From: Sphingomonas baiyangensis
GTDB taxonomy: Bacteria; Pseudomonadota; Alphaproteobacteria; Sphingomonadales; Sphingomonadaceae
Assembly (NCBI RefSeq): GCF_005144715.1
Contig: NZ_SWKR01000002.1
Span: forward strand, 2,564,417-2,628,416
DNA length: 64,000 bases
Reading direction: 5' to 3'
Below, one piece after another: positions 1-9,167 of the stretch. The notes beneath the pieces are model-generated. The model did not search any database. It was not told the origin of the DNA and saw nothing but the letters and a program-made list of their open reading frames with translations. Made by a program: the position numbers and the translations under genes. The first letter of the stretch is position 1. Each line of letters begins with the position of its first letter.

Positions 1-1
1 G

Positions 2-244
2 GTGAACATCTACGACCTTGGCCTCATCTACGGCGTCGAGGTGACCGAGGACGGCCACGCCGTCGTCACGATGACGCTGACCACGCCGCATTGCCCGGTC
101 GCCGAATCGATGCCGATGGAAGTCGAGCTGCGCGTCGGCGCGGTGCCCGGCGTCGGTACGGTCGACGTCAATCTGGTATGGGATCCGCCCTGGGACCCGA
201 TGAAGATGTCCGACGAGGCGCGGCTCGAACTGGGGATGCTGTGA
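2..244 (+). CDS. Fe-S cluster assembly protein, DUF59/MIP18 family (5' end outside window)
   Basis: This is the C-terminal 80 residues of a small DUF59 (MIP18/PaaD-like) protein of the kind found at the end of sphingomonad SUF operons, where it helps build or deliver Fe-S clusters in the cytosol. The visible part starts with NIYDLGLIYGV, the conserved core that in the family follows a DPE-P motif; that motif would lie just upstream, so the true start is outside the window and the GTG at base 2 is internal. The conserved T-x-PHCP motif with its reactive cysteine is present. Its TGA stop shares one base with the ATG of the next gene, so the two are translationally coupled. Family assignment is firm; the exact SufT/PaaD subfamily is not. 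Confidence 0.85.
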   Translation: MNIYDLGLIYGVEVTEDGHAVVTMTLTTPHCPVAESMPMEVELRVGAVPGVGTVDVNLVWDPPWDPMKMSDEARLELGML

Positions 245-597
245 TGGCCACCACGACACGGCAGCGCCCCCAGGCGATCATGCTCACGCCTGCCGCCGAG
301 CGTCGCGTCGCCGATCTGATGGCGCGCGCGCCCGAGGGCGCGATCGGCGTCAAGCTCTCCACCCCGCGGCGCGGCTGTTCGGGGCTTGCCTATTCGGTCG
401 ACTATGTCACCGCCGCCGATCCGATGGACGAGCGGATCGAGACGCCCGGTGGCAGCTTCTTCGTCGATGGCGGATCGGTCCTGTACCTGATCGGATCGAC
501 GATGGACTGGGTGGAGGACGACTTCACCGCGGGCTTCGTGTTCGCCAATCCCAACGCGAAGGGTGCTTGCGGCTGCGGCGAGAGCTTTACGGTCTAG
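244..597 (+). CDS. sufA: Iron-sulfur cluster assembly accessory protein, HesB/IscA/SufA family
   Basis: An A-type carrier of 117 residues that holds and passes on Fe-S clusters. The three family cysteines are visible: C45 in RRGCSGLAY and C109/C111 in the C-terminal GACGCGESF motif. Length matches the family (about 105-120). The ATG at 244 is chosen because it overlaps the stop of the DUF59 gene (TGATG) and the family begins just before an ITLTPAA-like segment. Together they look like the last two genes of a suf operon entering from the left. The stop codon overlaps the stop of the convergent thioesterase gene. SufA is preferred to ErpA because of this context; sequence alone would not separate them. 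Confidence 0.88.
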   Translation: MATTTRQRPQAIMLTPAAERRVADLMARAPEGAIGVKLSTPRRGCSGLAYSVDYVTAADPMDERIETPGGSFFVDGGSVLYLIGSTMDWVEDDFTAGFVFANPNAKGACGCGESFTV

Positions 598-989
598 GCC
601 GCCGACGCCGATACGCGCGTGAGCATGTAGTGCATCCGCGCCGCTGCGATCGGGCGGGTACGGTCTTCCTGCCACGCCATCGCCTCGACATTCGCGATGC
701 GTGTGCCCAGCCGGGTGACGATGCCCTGCGCCCAGGTCTCGCGTTCGCGCCCGCCGCGCATGTAATCGATCGTGACGTTGATCGGCTTGATCCGGTCGCC
801 TTCGTCGCCCAGCGCGTGCGAGAGCGCCGCGATCGCCGCCATCTCGAGCAGGCCTGCGATCGCGCCGCCGTGGAGGAAGCCGGGCCGGCCGATTACCGCC
901 CCGCCGAACGCCATCGTCAGCAGCGGTGGCTCGCCCGGCGCACTGGCGAGCGCGATGCCCAGCGTATCGGCATAGGGCGGCAGCTTCAT
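594..989 (-). CDS. PaaI-family (hotdog-fold) acyl-CoA thioesterase
   Basis: A 131-residue hotdog-fold protein. The GFLHGGAIAGLLEMAA segment carries the HGG motif and following helix typical of PaaI/YbgC-like thioesterases, which hydrolyse acyl-CoA thioesters. The strand with INVTIDYMRGG is the conserved D-Y-x-R segment of the fold. It starts inside the stop of the upstream thioesterase gene (4-base ATGA overlap), so the pair is one operon and may form a heteromer. It ends convergently with sufA, the two stops overlapping. Substrate cannot be deduced; the enoyl-CoA hydratase and thiolase nearby on the opposite strand hint at acyl-CoA metabolism. Confidence 0.8.
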   Translation of the reverse strand: MKLPPYADTLGIALASAPGEPPLLTMAFGGAVIGRPGFLHGGAIAGLLEMAAIAALSHALGDEGDRIKPINVTIDYMRGGRERETWAQGIVTRLGTRIANVEAMAWQEDRTRPIAAARMHYMLTRVSASAA

Positions 990-1429
990 GCGCCGGTACC
1001 CGTGAACATGAAGGTGCCCGCGACATGCGCGAGTGGATCGTCGGCGTCGCCGTCATGCGCCTGGCCGCGCACGAATGCGATCGATCGCGTCAGGCGGTAG
1101 CATTCGCCGCGCCCGATCACGGTGCGGCCGGGGGTGGCGGGGCGCAGATAGTCGACGCGTAGGTCGAGCGTCGCCTGCGGCACGAAGCCGCCGCGCCGGA
1201 TCCACACCGCGCAGCTCGTCGCCATGTCCATCAGCGCGATGATCGCGCCCGATGCCATCACGCCGGTATCGGGCTGGCCGATCAGCCTGGCGTCATAGGG
1301 CAGCGCCAGTTCGCACCAGTCGGCAGCGTGACGCTCGTAGCGCACGCCGAGCATGCCGCCATGGCCGATGCGCGCATCGAACAGGCGTTGCAGGCTGCTG
1401 GGATCAAAGGGGATTGCCGGTGCGTCCAC
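986..1429 (-). CDS. PaaI-family (hotdog-fold) thioesterase
   Basis: A 147-residue hotdog protein, first gene of a two-gene operon with the thioesterase that follows. The helix segment reads GVMASGAIIALMDMATSCAVW, where an S-G replaces the usual HGG but the D of the catalytic helix is kept. The LDLRVDYLRPATPGRTVIGRGE strand pair is diagnostic of the fold. The relation to its neighbour suggests an old tandem duplication with divergence in the active-site loop. Function as an acyl-CoA thioesterase is inferred from the fold; substrate unknown. Confidence 0.78.
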   Translation of the reverse strand: MDAPAIPFDPSSLQRLFDARIGHGGMLGVRYERHAADWCELALPYDARLIGQPDTGVMASGAIIALMDMATSCAVWIRRGGFVPQATLDLRVDYLRPATPGRTVIGRGECYRLTRSIAFVRGQAHDGDADDPLAHVAGTFMFTGTGA

Positions 1430-1586
1430 GCCCGCGCCTTAGGGGCGGTGCGGCGCCGTGGCAATCAGGCAGGCGGGCCTTCCCGATCGGCGGGGCTTAA
1501 GTAGCCATACCCATATGGCGAAAAGAGTTCGCATTCCAACCCGTAGCGAGCCATAGATGCCATACCCGATCTCCTACAGGTGCCTC

Positions 1587-2372
1587 ATGAGCGATGCGCG
1601 CATAACCACCACGATCGACGGCGGCGTTGCCGATATACGGCTGGCGCGGCCCGACAAGATGAACGCGCTCGATCCCGCGATGTTCGCCGCCATCACCGAC
1701 GCGGTCGAGACGCTGGGTGCGACGTCCGGCCTGCGCGCGGTGGTGCTTTCGGGCGAGGGGCGGGCGTTCTGCGCGGGGCTCGACATGGCGGCGATGGCGA
1801 GCGGCGGCATCGGTGCGCCGCTTGCCGAGCGCACGCATGGCGACGCCAATCTGTACCAGCATATCGCCTGGGGATGGCGCACGCTGCCGGTGCCGGTGAT
1901 CGCGGCGGTGCATGGCATCGCCTTTGGCGGCGGGTTGCAGATCGCCGCCGGCGCCGACATCCGCATCGCCGCGCCGGCCACGCGCCTCGCGGTGATGGAG
2001 ATGAAATGGGGCATCGTCCCCGACATGGCGGGCTATGCGCTGTGGCGCGGCTGCGTGCGCGACGATGCGCTGCGCGAGCTGGCCTATACCGCGCGCGAAT
2101 TCACCGCCGAGGAAGGCGTGGCGCTGGGCTTCGTCACGCGCATCGCCGCCGACCCCCATGCCGAGGCGATGGCGCTGGCGCGTGCCATCGCGGCGCGCAA
2201 TCCGCATGCGGTCCGCGCGGCCAAGGCGCTCGCCAATCGCGCGGCCGATGCCGACAGCGCAACGATCCTTCAGGCCGAAAGCGATGCGCAGGCGCTATTG
2301 CTGCGCACGCCCAACCAGATCGAGGCGGTGCGCGCCAATATGGAAAAGCGCGATCCCCGCTTCACCGATTGA
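1587..2372 (+). CDS. Enoyl-CoA hydratase/isomerase (crotonase) family protein
   Basis: A 261-residue crotonase-fold enzyme acting on acyl-CoA substrates. The oxyanion-hole segments [13 protein letters not shown] and [19 protein letters not shown] are clear. Of the two catalytic glutamates of rat enoyl-CoA hydratase (E144, E164), the first position is Q118 here and the second is E138, so classical hydration is doubtful and isomerase or other crotonase chemistry is possible. The ATG at 1587 is preferred over one 30 bases upstream because it has an AGG about 9 bases before it and gives the usual N-terminus. Ten bases separate its stop from the thiolase start, so the two are one operon, consistent with beta-oxidation-type catabolism. 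Confidence 0.85.
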   Translation: MSDARITTTIDGGVADIRLARPDKMNALDPAMFAAITDAVETLGATSGLRAVVLSGEGRAFCAGLDMAAMASGGIGAPLAERTHGDANLYQHIAWGWRTLPVPVIAAVHGIAFGGGLQIAAGADIRIAAPATRLAVMEMKWGIVPDMAGYALWRGCVRDDALRELAYTAREFTAEEGVALGFVTRIAADPHAEAMALARAIAARNPHAVRAAKALANRAADADSATILQAESDAQALLLRTPNQIEAVRANMEKRDPRFTD

Positions 2373-2382
2373 AAGGAAGTCC

Positions 2383-3576
2383 ATGCGCGAAGCCGCTATC
2401 GTTTCCACCGCGCGTACCGGCATCGGCAAGGCCGGGCGCGGCTGGTTCAATGCCACCGAAGCGCCGGTGCTGGGCGGGCATGTGCTGCGCTCGGCGATCG
2501 AACGTGCGGGTATCGACCCCGCGCGGATCGATGACGTGTTCTTCGGCGCAGGCAACCAGTGGGGGACGCAGGGGGCCAATCTTGCGCGCATGAGCCTGTT
2601 CGCCGCGGGCCTGCCGCAGACGGTGCCGGCGTTCAGCCTCGATCGCAAATGCGGCTCGGGCCTCAACGCGGTAGCGCTGGCGGCGCGATCGATCATCGCC
2701 GGCGATATCGACATGGCATTGGCGGGCGGCATGGAATCGATCAGCCTGACGATGAAGGACGCGCCGCGATACGTGAACCAGTCGGTGATCGCCGAAGTGC
2801 CGCATGCCTATATGGCGATGATCGAGACCGCCGAGATCGTCGCCGAACGCTATGGCATCAGCCGCGAGGCGCAGGATGCGTTCGCCGCGCAGAGCCAGCA
2901 GCGGGCCACCGCCGCACGCGACGCCGGCCGCTTCGATGCCGAGATAGCGCCGATCACCGTCGAGCAGGCGCTGTTCGAGAAGGACGGGACGCCGGCGGGA
3001 ACGCGCGTGGTGACGGTGACGAGCGACGAGGGCATCCGCGCCGGCACCACCGCCGAAGTGCTGGGCGGGCTCAAGCCCGTCTGGAAGGACGGGCAGGTGG
3101 TGAAGGAGGGCAAGTATGTCACCGCGGGCAATGCCAGCCAGCTGTCGGACGGCGCCGCCGCGCAGCTGGTGATGGACCGCGCCACTGCCGAGGCCGAGGG
3201 GCTGCCGGTGCTCGGCATCTATCGCAGCTTCCAGGTGGCCGGGTGTGCGCCCGAGGAGATGGGCATCGGCCCCGTCTTCGCGATCCCCAAGCTGCTGGCG
3301 AAGGCCGGTCTCTCGATCGACGATATCGGGCTGTGGGAGCTCAACGAGGCGTTCGCCAGCCAGTGCCTCTATTGCCGCGACCATTTGGGCATCGATCCCG
3401 AGCGCTACAATGTCGATGGCGGCGCGATCGCGGTCGGCCATCCCTTCGGCATGAGCGGCAGCCGGCTGGTGGGTCATGCGCTGATCGAGGGCAAGCGGCG
3501 CGGCGTGCGCTGGGTAGTGGTGTCGATGTGCACGGCGGGCGGCATGGGCGCGGCGGGGCTGTTCGAGATCGTGTAG
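2383..3576 (+). CDS. Thiolase family acetyl-CoA acyltransferase
   Basis: A 397-residue thiolase catalysing CoA-dependent cleavage or condensation of 3-ketoacyl-CoA. All catalytic residues are present: nucleophile C90 in [11 protein letters not shown]353 in GHPFGMSG and C383 in the C-terminal CTAGGMG motif; an N-E-A-F motif precedes them. The start at 2383 follows an AAAGGAAG ribosome-binding site and gives the canonical [17 protein letters not shown]-terminus. It is co-transcribed with the crotonase gene upstream. Degradative versus biosynthetic role cannot be settled from the sequence. Confidence 0.9.
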   Translation: MREAAIVSTARTGIGKAGRGWFNATEAPVLGGHVLRSAIERAGIDPARIDDVFFGAGNQWGTQGANLARMSLFAAGLPQTVPAFSLDRKCGSGLNAVALAARSIIAGDIDMALAGGMESISLTMKDAPRYVNQSVIAEVPHAYMAMIETAEIVAERYGISREAQDAFAAQSQQRATAARDAGRFDAEIAPITVEQALFEKDGTPAGTRVVTVTSDEGIRAGTTAEVLGGLKPVWKDGQVVKEGKYVTAGNASQLSDGAAAQLVMDRATAEAEGLPVLGIYRSFQVAGCAPEEMGIGPVFAIPKLLAKAGLSIDDIGLWELNEAFASQCLYCRDHLGIDPERYNVDGGAIAVGHPFGMSGSRLVGHALIEGKRRGVRWVVVSMCTAGGMGAAGLFEIV

Positions 3577-3600
3577 GCGAGCGGCTGGCGCTCCCTAGCC

Positions 3601-3738
3601 GTCACCCCGGACTTGTTCCGGGGTCCACGGTGCAGCGGGCGTGGTGGATTTGGGTCGCGCGCGAGGGTGCAAGCGGCGCTATGACGCTGCCATAGCGCTT
3701 CGGGCGCGGTGGACCCCGGAACAAGTCCGGGGTGACGG
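3601..3738. repeat. Pair of inverted palindromic repeats (REPIN-like)
   Basis: Between the thiolase and dnaE2 stop codons lie two inverted copies of a palindromic unit. The left copy (3601-3630) and right copy (about 3708-3738) each contain CCCCGGACTTGTTCCGGGG or its complement and continue into GTCCACGG or GCGGTGGAC. Between them is a further hairpin built on AGCGCTATG. A diverged half-copy lies inside glyS near 17609-17642. The arrangement is that of a REP doublet between convergent genes, where it could also act as a bidirectional transcription terminator. Confidence 0.8.
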
Positions 3739-3760
3739 GAAGCGTTTGCGAAACGCAGCC

Positions 3761-6700
3761 TCAATGGAAGTCGCGTGATTTCTGGCGGATGGCGTCTTCG
3801 GGATCGCAGCCGTCGCGAAAGGCGGGGTGGTAGTGCGAGCGCACGCGCGGCTTCCATTCGGGATCGCCGCGATCGGGCGATCCGCCGCCGCCGGGGCGCG
3901 ACAGGCGCGGCATGTCGATGTCGCCGATCGCGTGGAGCATGGGGGTATAGTCCTCGATCCGGTCGGTGATGACGTGGATCACCTGGCCCTCGCGCTGCAC
4001 GCGCCCCACTACGCCAATCATCGCCGCCGACATCACGGTGCGGCGCTGCGCCTCGAACCGGTCGGGCCACAGGATCGCGTTGGCGACGCCGGTTTCGTCC
4101 TCGATCGTGATGAACAGCACGCCCTTGGCGCTGCCGGGCTTCTGGCGCACGAGGATGATGCCTGCCACCTCGACCCGTGCCCCGTCCTTCAGTCGCGCGA
4201 GATCGGCGCAGCGTGTGATGCGGCGGCGCGTGAAGGCATCGCGCAGGAAGCTGAGTGGATGCGCGCGCAGCGATAGCTGGGTGGCGCGGTAATCCTCGAC
4301 CACTTCGCGCCCGGCGGTCAGCGGATCGAGCGCTACCGCAGGCTCGGCGAGTTCGGGGGTAAGGCCGCCGGCGCGCGCATCGGCGGCGGCGAACAGCGGC
4401 AGCGGCGCGGCACCCAGCCCCTTGATCGCCCAGAGCGCCTGCCGCCGGTCGAGCCCCAGCGCATGGAAGCCATCGGCGCGCGCGATCTTCTCGAGCGCCG
4501 CCAGCGGCACGCCCGAGCGGCGCCACACATCCTCGATCGAGGTGAACGGCGCCGCGCCGCGCGCCGCGACGATCGCGGCGGCATGGACGTTCGACAGTCC
4601 CGCGACGACGCGCAGGCCCAGCCGCAGCGGCAGGTAGCGCTGCCCCGTCTCCTGCTCGACCAGCGTATCCCAGCGGCTGGCGTTGATGCATACCGGCCGC
4701 ACCTCGACGCCATGCTCGCGCGCGTCGCGCACGATCTGTGCGGGCGCATAGAAGCCCATCGGCTGCGCATTGAGCAGTGCCGCGCAGAAGATGTCGGGAT
4801 GGTGGCACTTCATCCAGCACGAGGCATAGGCGATCTTGGCGAAGCTCGCGGCGTGGCTTTCGGGAAAGCCGTAGCTGCCGAACCCTTCGATCTGCCTAAC
4901 CAGCCGGCCGGCGAAGTCGGTGGCGATGCCGTTGGCCTGCATCCCCGCCACCAGCTTGTCGCGAAAGCGGCTGACGCCGCCGGTGAACTTGAACGTCGCC
5001 ATCGCACGGCGCAGCTCGTCGGCCTCGGCGGGGGTGAAGCCGGCACCGACGATCGCCACCTTCATCGCCTGTTCCTGGAACAGCGGCACGCCCAGCGTCT
5101 GTTCGAGCACATGGCGCAGTGCCTCGTTGGGATATTCGACGCGCTCGCGCCCTTCGCGGCGCTTGAGATAGGGGTGCACCATGTCGCCCTGGATCGGCCC
5201 CGGCCGCACGATCGCCACTTCGATCACCAGATCGTAGAACCGGACGGGCTTCATGCGCGGCAGCATCGCCATCTGCGCGCGGCTCTCGATCTGGAACACA
5301 CCCAGCGTATCGGCGCGCTGGATCATCGCGAAGGTCTCGGGATCGTCGGTCTGCATCTCGGGGCTTGCCATGTCGATGCGCACGCCCTTGTGCGCATCGA
5401 GCAGCTCGAAGGCGCGGCGCATGCAGCCCAGCATCCCGAGGCCGAGCACGTCGACCTTCATGAAGCCCAGTTCCTCGATATCGTCCTTTTCCCATTCGAT
5501 CACCCAACGGTCTTGCATCGCAGCGGGCTCGACGGGGACGAGATCGGCCAGCCGGTCGCGCGAGAGCACGAAGCCGCCGGGATGCTGCGACAGATGGCGC
5601 GGCGTGCCGATCAGCTCGCGCGCGAGTTCGAGCGTGAGCGCGATGCGCGGGTCGCCGGCGTCGAGGTTGAGCTGTTCGACATGCTCGGCGGAAACGCCCT
5701 GCTCTGACCAGCCCCAGACCTGCCCGGCGAGCGCGCCGGTCATGTCTTCGGGCAGGCCCAGCGCCTTGCCCACCTCGCGCACCGCGCCGCGTGCGCGGAA
5801 GCGGCTGACCACGGCGGTGAGTGCAGCATGATCGTGGCCATAGGTCTGGTAGATCCACTGGATCACTTCCTCGCGCCGCTCATGCTCGAAATCGACATCG
5901 ATATCGGGCGGCTCGTTGCGGCTGGGCGAGATGAAGCGCTCGAACAGCAGCCGGTGCTGGATCGGATCGATCGAGGTGATGCCGAGCACGAAGCAGACCA
6001 TCGAATTGGCCGCCGACCCGCGACCCTGGCACAATATCTCCTGGCTGCGCGCGAACTGGACGATCGAATTGACCGTCAGGAAATAGGGCGCGTAGCCCAT
6101 CGCCTCGATCGCGCGCAGCTCGTATTCGAGCAGGTCGCGATAGGCAGCTGGAACCGCGCCATCGAAGCGCCGGTCAAGCGCGGCGCGTGACATCGCTTCC
6201 AATGCCTGTTGCGGCGTGCGGCCCGACATCACGACCTCGTCGGGATATTGGTACGAAAGCTCGCGCGGCGTGAAAGTGCAGCGCTCTGCGATCGTGCGCG
6301 TGGCGGCGATGGCATCGGGATGGTCGCGAAAGCGCCGCGCCATCTCGTCGGGCGGCATGAGGTGACGGCCGGCGATGCGCTCGCGCCGGCTGCCCAGATC
6401 GTCGATCGTGCATTTGTGGCGGATCGCGGTGAGCACGTCCTGCAAAAGCCGCCGGTCGGGATGATGATAGAGGATGTCGCCGGTGGCGAGCGGGGCGAGG
6501 CCGTGTGCACGCGCGGCGCCGGTCAGCCGGTGCAGCCGCAGCGCATCGTCGGGCCGGCGTTGCAGCGCCAGCGCGACATGGCCGCGTCCGGCACCGAAGA
6601 TATCGGCCATCGCGCCGAGCGCGTGGGGATCGCCTTCATCGGCGAGGCCGGGGACGAGTGCCGCGACCAGCCCATCGGCATGGGCCGCGACATCCTCCCA

Positions 6701-7051
6701 GTGCAGGAAGCATTGCCCCTTCTCGCCCCGCCGGCGATCAGCGCGCAGCTTGCCCGCGGTCAGCAGGCGCGTGAGATTGCTCCAGCCGCCGCGATCCTCG
6801 GGCCAGACAAGCAGCGACACGCCATCGACCAGATCGAGCCGGCAGCCCGGGATCAGCCGGATCGGCGCGGCCTGTCGAGAGACCTGCTCGGACGCGACCA
6901 AAGCGCGCACGATCCCGCCTACCGAATTGCGATCAGTGACGCCGAGCACGTCGTGGCCCATCAGCGCGGCGGTCGAGAACAGCTCCTCAGGCGATGAGGC
7001 GCCGCGCAGGAACGAGAAATGCGTCGTGACACTCAGTTCGGCGTAGCGCAT
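3761..7051 (-). CDS. dnaE2: Error-prone DNA polymerase III alpha subunit DnaE2 (ImuC)
   Basis: A 1096-residue C-family DNA polymerase, the catalytic subunit of the SOS translesion mutasome. An N-terminal PHP domain begins MRYAELSVTTHFSFLRGASSPEEL; the polymerase core has the acidic motif PPDIDVDFEHERR near residue 390; the protein ends with the RDFH tail typical of DnaE2. The ATG at 7051 is preferred over one 24 bases upstream: it has GGTGAAG before it, gives the family N-terminus and lies 7 bases after the imuB stop. It is last of the imuA-imuB-dnaE2 operon. DnaE2 lacks proofreading and depends on ImuB to reach the beta clamp (known for the family). Confidence 0.95.
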   Translation of the reverse strand: MRYAELSVTTHFSFLRGASSPEELFSTAALMGHDVLGVTDRNSVGGIVRALVASEQVSRQAAPIRLIPGCRLDLVDGVSLLVWPEDRGGWSNLTRLLTAGKLRADRRRGEKGQCFLHWEDVAAHADGLVAALVPGLADEGDPHALGAMADIFGAGRGHVALALQRRPDDALRLHRLTGAARAHGLAPLATGDILYHHPDRRLLQDVLTAIRHKCTIDDLGSRRERIAGRHLMPPDEMARRFRDHPDAIAATRTIAERCTFTPRELSYQYPDEVVMSGRTPQQALEAMSRAALDRRFDGAVPAAYRDLLEYELRAIEAMGYAPYFLTVNSIVQFARSQEILCQGRGSAANSMVCFVLGITSIDPIQHRLLFERFISPSRNEPPDIDVDFEHERREEVIQWIYQTYGHDHAALTAVVSRFRARGAVREVGKALGLPEDMTGALAGQVWGWSEQGVSAEHVEQLNLDAGDPRIALTLELARELIGTPRHLSQHPGGFVLSRDRLADLVPVEPAAMQDRWVIEWEKDDIEELGFMKVDVLGLGMLGCMRRAFELLDAHKGVRIDMASPEMQTDDPETFAMIQRADTLGVFQIESRAQMAMLPRMKPVRFYDLVIEVAIVRPGPIQGDMVHPYLKRREGRERVEYPNEALRHVLEQTLGVPLFQEQAMKVAIVGAGFTPAEADELRRAMATFKFTGGVSRFRDKLVAGMQANGIATDFAGRLVRQIEGFGSYGFPESHAASFAKIAYASCWMKCHHPDIFCAALLNAQPMGFYAPAQIVRDAREHGVEVRPVCINASRWDTLVEQETGQRYLPLRLGLRVVAGLSNVHAAAIVAARGAAPFTSIEDVWRRSGVPLAALEKIARADGFHALGLDRRQALWAIKGLGAAPLPLFAAADARAGGLTPELAEPAVALDPLTAGREVVEDYRATQLSLRAHPLSFLRDAFTRRRITRCADLARLKDGARVEVAGIILVRQKPGSAKGVLFITIEDETGVANAILWPDRFEAQRRTVMSAAMIGVVGRVQREGQVIHVITDRIEDYTPMLHAIGDIDMPRLSRPGGGGSPDRGDPEWKPRVRSHYHPAFRDGCDPEDAIRQKSRDFH

Positions 7052-7058
7052 CGCGGCT

Positions 7059-9167
7059 TCACCCGAACAGGCCATGGAGCCACCAGCTCAGGTCGCCTGT
7101 TGCGGTGCGTTCACCGTCGCCTCGGCGGTATAGCCAGAAGCGGCGGCCGGCATCGTCCTCGACGCGAAAATAGTCGCGCACGGCATCGCGCTCGGCGCCG
7201 CGGCGCCACCATTCGCCATGGATGCGCTCGGGCCCGTCGGCGCGCGCCACGCGATAGCTTTTGCCGCGCCATGTGAAGCGCATCGGCGCATGATCGGGCA
7301 GCAGCGCCATCACGTCGTCGAGCCGCTCGGGCCGCCTGAGCAGGCGCGGCGGGCGATGCCAGCGTGGGTGCCATGCGCCGGGCGGCGCGCTGCGATCGAG
7401 CCGGCGAACATCGTCGGCATGCAGGCGGGCAGCGGGGGGCGCGGCCGTGTCGAGTGGCGGGGCCGGGGCGACCGAGCGTTCGGGTACGTCGCTTTCGACC
7501 GCGCGGTTACGCCACAGTCGCGCCATGCCGATGCGATTGGCGATGGCATCGACCAGGGGCGCCAGATCGGGCGCGGTTTCGGCATCGAGCCGTTCGACCA
7601 GTTCCTGCGGCCCGAGCGGCTCGGCACGGCGGACGTGCAGCGCCATCGCGTCGATGCCGTAGCCGGGTTCAATCTCGTCGATCCGCCGTGCGATCAGTCG
7701 CAACAGATGCGCGGGATCGCGGCTGGCGCGCGCCAGACCGATGCGCAGCCGCTGCGGCACATGATCGACACGCTCGGCCACCAGTTCGACCGCGCGCGCA
7801 CCCATGCCCTGGGTGGCGAGCGCGGCGCAGAGCTGCGGCACCAGCACGCCCAGCCAGTGCGCGATCGCCTCGGCAGTGCCGATGGGTTCGAGAAAGCCCT
7901 GCCGGCAGAGGATCGCCTCACGCGGGATCACCGGATCGAGCGGTTCGGGCAGGTGGCCCAGCGCCTGGTCGAGCCGGTGCAGCACGCGGGCGAAGCGCCG
8001 CGCGATCGGCGCGCGCGGCATTGCGGCAAGCTGGCCGACATGCTCGACGCCCAGCCGCCGCAGCAATTCGAGATCGGCGGCATCGGCACGCAGCGCGGCG
8101 AGCGGCAGCGGGGCGAGCGCATCGGCCTGCGCGCGCGGCGGCACGATGACGCTGCCCTGTGCCTCGGCAAGCGACGACGTGGTGGGGCGCGTGCGACGAT
8201 AGGGGCCTTCGTGGCGCGGATGGCGGATTCGGCCGGTGGGGCGCAGCCCGGCATGACGCGGCGGCGGCGGATCGAACGCCGCTGCATCGCCGGCGGGCGG
8301 CGCGCCGAAATGCGCCAGTGCCCAGGCGGCGCCCGGCGTGTCGGCGATGGCGATGCGTGCCCGATGCCCAAGCCGCGCCATCAGCCGCACGAGCCGCGCC
8401 GCCATCGCCGCCTCGCCGCCGAACAGATGAGCGACGCCGGTGAGATCGATCAGCAGCGTGTCGTCGCCCTCGACCGCGACGGTAGGACTGAAGCGCCGCG
8501 CCAGCGCGATCGCGAGGCGATGCAGCGCGTGCGCGTCACCTTCGGGATCGGCGGCATGTGCTTCGATCCCCGGCACGCTGGCGCGCGCGGCGGTGAGCGC
8601 CATGCCGGGGCGGATGCCCTGCGCGCGTGCCTGCGGACATGCGGCGATGATCTCGACGCGCGCGCCGCGCCGTGCGGTGGTGACGCGGAGTGGGGTAAGA
8701 GTTTCCGCGACATGCGAGAGATCTCTGCTTTTCGATGCGGGGCCGCACCCATCCACCTCCGCCTTCGGCGGCGGTCCCCCTCCCCGTACCGGGGAAGTTT
8801 GGGCAGGGCCGCTGGCAGCCTTCAGGCTGAACGGCACGGCGCCGCGTGCCTCGTCAGGGCGCAGCGCGCGGAAGGGATGGTCGGCGGCTTCGGCGCGGCG
8901 GCCGAGCTCGCGCATCGGCGGGCGCTGGTGCGCGGGCATGCGGGCGATCGCCTCGGCGGTGTCGGCACGCGCCCAGCGCGCGCCGGGACGCCAGCCGGGC
9001 GTGTTGGGCACCGAGCATTCGCCCACGCGCTCGGCAGCGACGGCAGCGGCGAGGCCCGAGGCGTCGATGGGGAGCGCGGCTTCAGGCGGCGCGGGGAGTG
9101 GCGTTGCCATGCGCGCCAGCCGTTCGATCGGCCATTGCGGCAGGCAGAGCGCAGCGACCCGTTTCAT
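7059..9167 (-). CDS. imuB: ImuB, inactive Y-family polymerase of the SOS mutasome, with an in-frame repeat insertion
   Basis: A 702-residue Y-family polymerase homologue that links DnaE2 and ImuA to the beta clamp. It opens with MKRVAALCLPQWPIERLARM; the segment DTLLIDLTGVAHLFGGE is the Y-family palm. Family members are usually about 500-550 residues. Part of the excess is a Pro/Gly-rich segment at about residues 119-142, encoded by a palindromic repeat (8743-8813) that also occurs in glyS. The ATG at 9167 has a GGAGG site 7 bases before it. The start lies 86 bases inside imuA, a long overlap for this operon. Transcription is expected to be SOS-driven from the imuA promoter. Confidence 0.92.
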   Translation of the reverse strand: MKRVAALCLPQWPIERLARMATPLPAPPEAALPIDASGLAAAVAAERVGECSVPNTPGWRPGARWARADTAEAIARMPAHQRPPMRELGRRAEAADHPFRALRPDEARGAVPFSLKAASGPAQTSPVRGGGPPPKAEVDGCGPASKSRDLSHVAETLTPLRVTTARRGARVEIIAACPQARAQGIRPGMALTAARASVPGIEAHAADPEGDAHALHRLAIALARRFSPTVAVEGDDTLLIDLTGVAHLFGGEAAMAARLVRLMARLGHRARIAIADTPGAAWALAHFGAPPAGDAAAFDPPPPRHAGLRPTGRIRHPRHEGPYRRTRPTTSSLAEAQGSVIVPPRAQADALAPLPLAALRADAADLELLRRLGVEHVGQLAAMPRAPIARRFARVLHRLDQALGHLPEPLDPVIPREAILCRQGFLEPIGTAEAIAHWLGVLVPQLCAALATQGMGARAVELVAERVDHVPQRLRIGLARASRDPAHLLRLIARRIDEIEPGYGIDAMALHVRRAEPLGPQELVERLDAETAPDLAPLVDAIANRIGMARLWRNRAVESDVPERSVAPAPPLDTAAPPAARLHADDVRRLDRSAPPGAWHPRWHRPPRLLRRPERLDDVMALLPDHAPMRFTWRGKSYRVARADGPERIHGEWWRRGAERDAVRDYFRVEDDAGRRFWLYRRGDGERTATGDLSWWLHGLFG
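8743..8813. repeat. Palindromic repeat inserted in frame in imuB
   Basis: The segment contains an imperfect hairpin (CTCCGCCTTCGGCGGCGG) followed by GGTCCCCCTCCCCGTACC and GGGGA. The same layout recurs in glyS at 18695-18750. In imuB it has no stop in the coding frame and is translated as a Pro/Gly/Ala-rich linker around residues 119-142, between the N-terminal segment and the conserved region beginning TPLRVTTARRGARVEII. Confidence 0.72.

Noticed and set aside
1430..1586. Regulatory RNA or riboswitch before the crotonase gene
   Set aside because: Only short, weak inverted repeats are visible; nothing resembles a known riboswitch.
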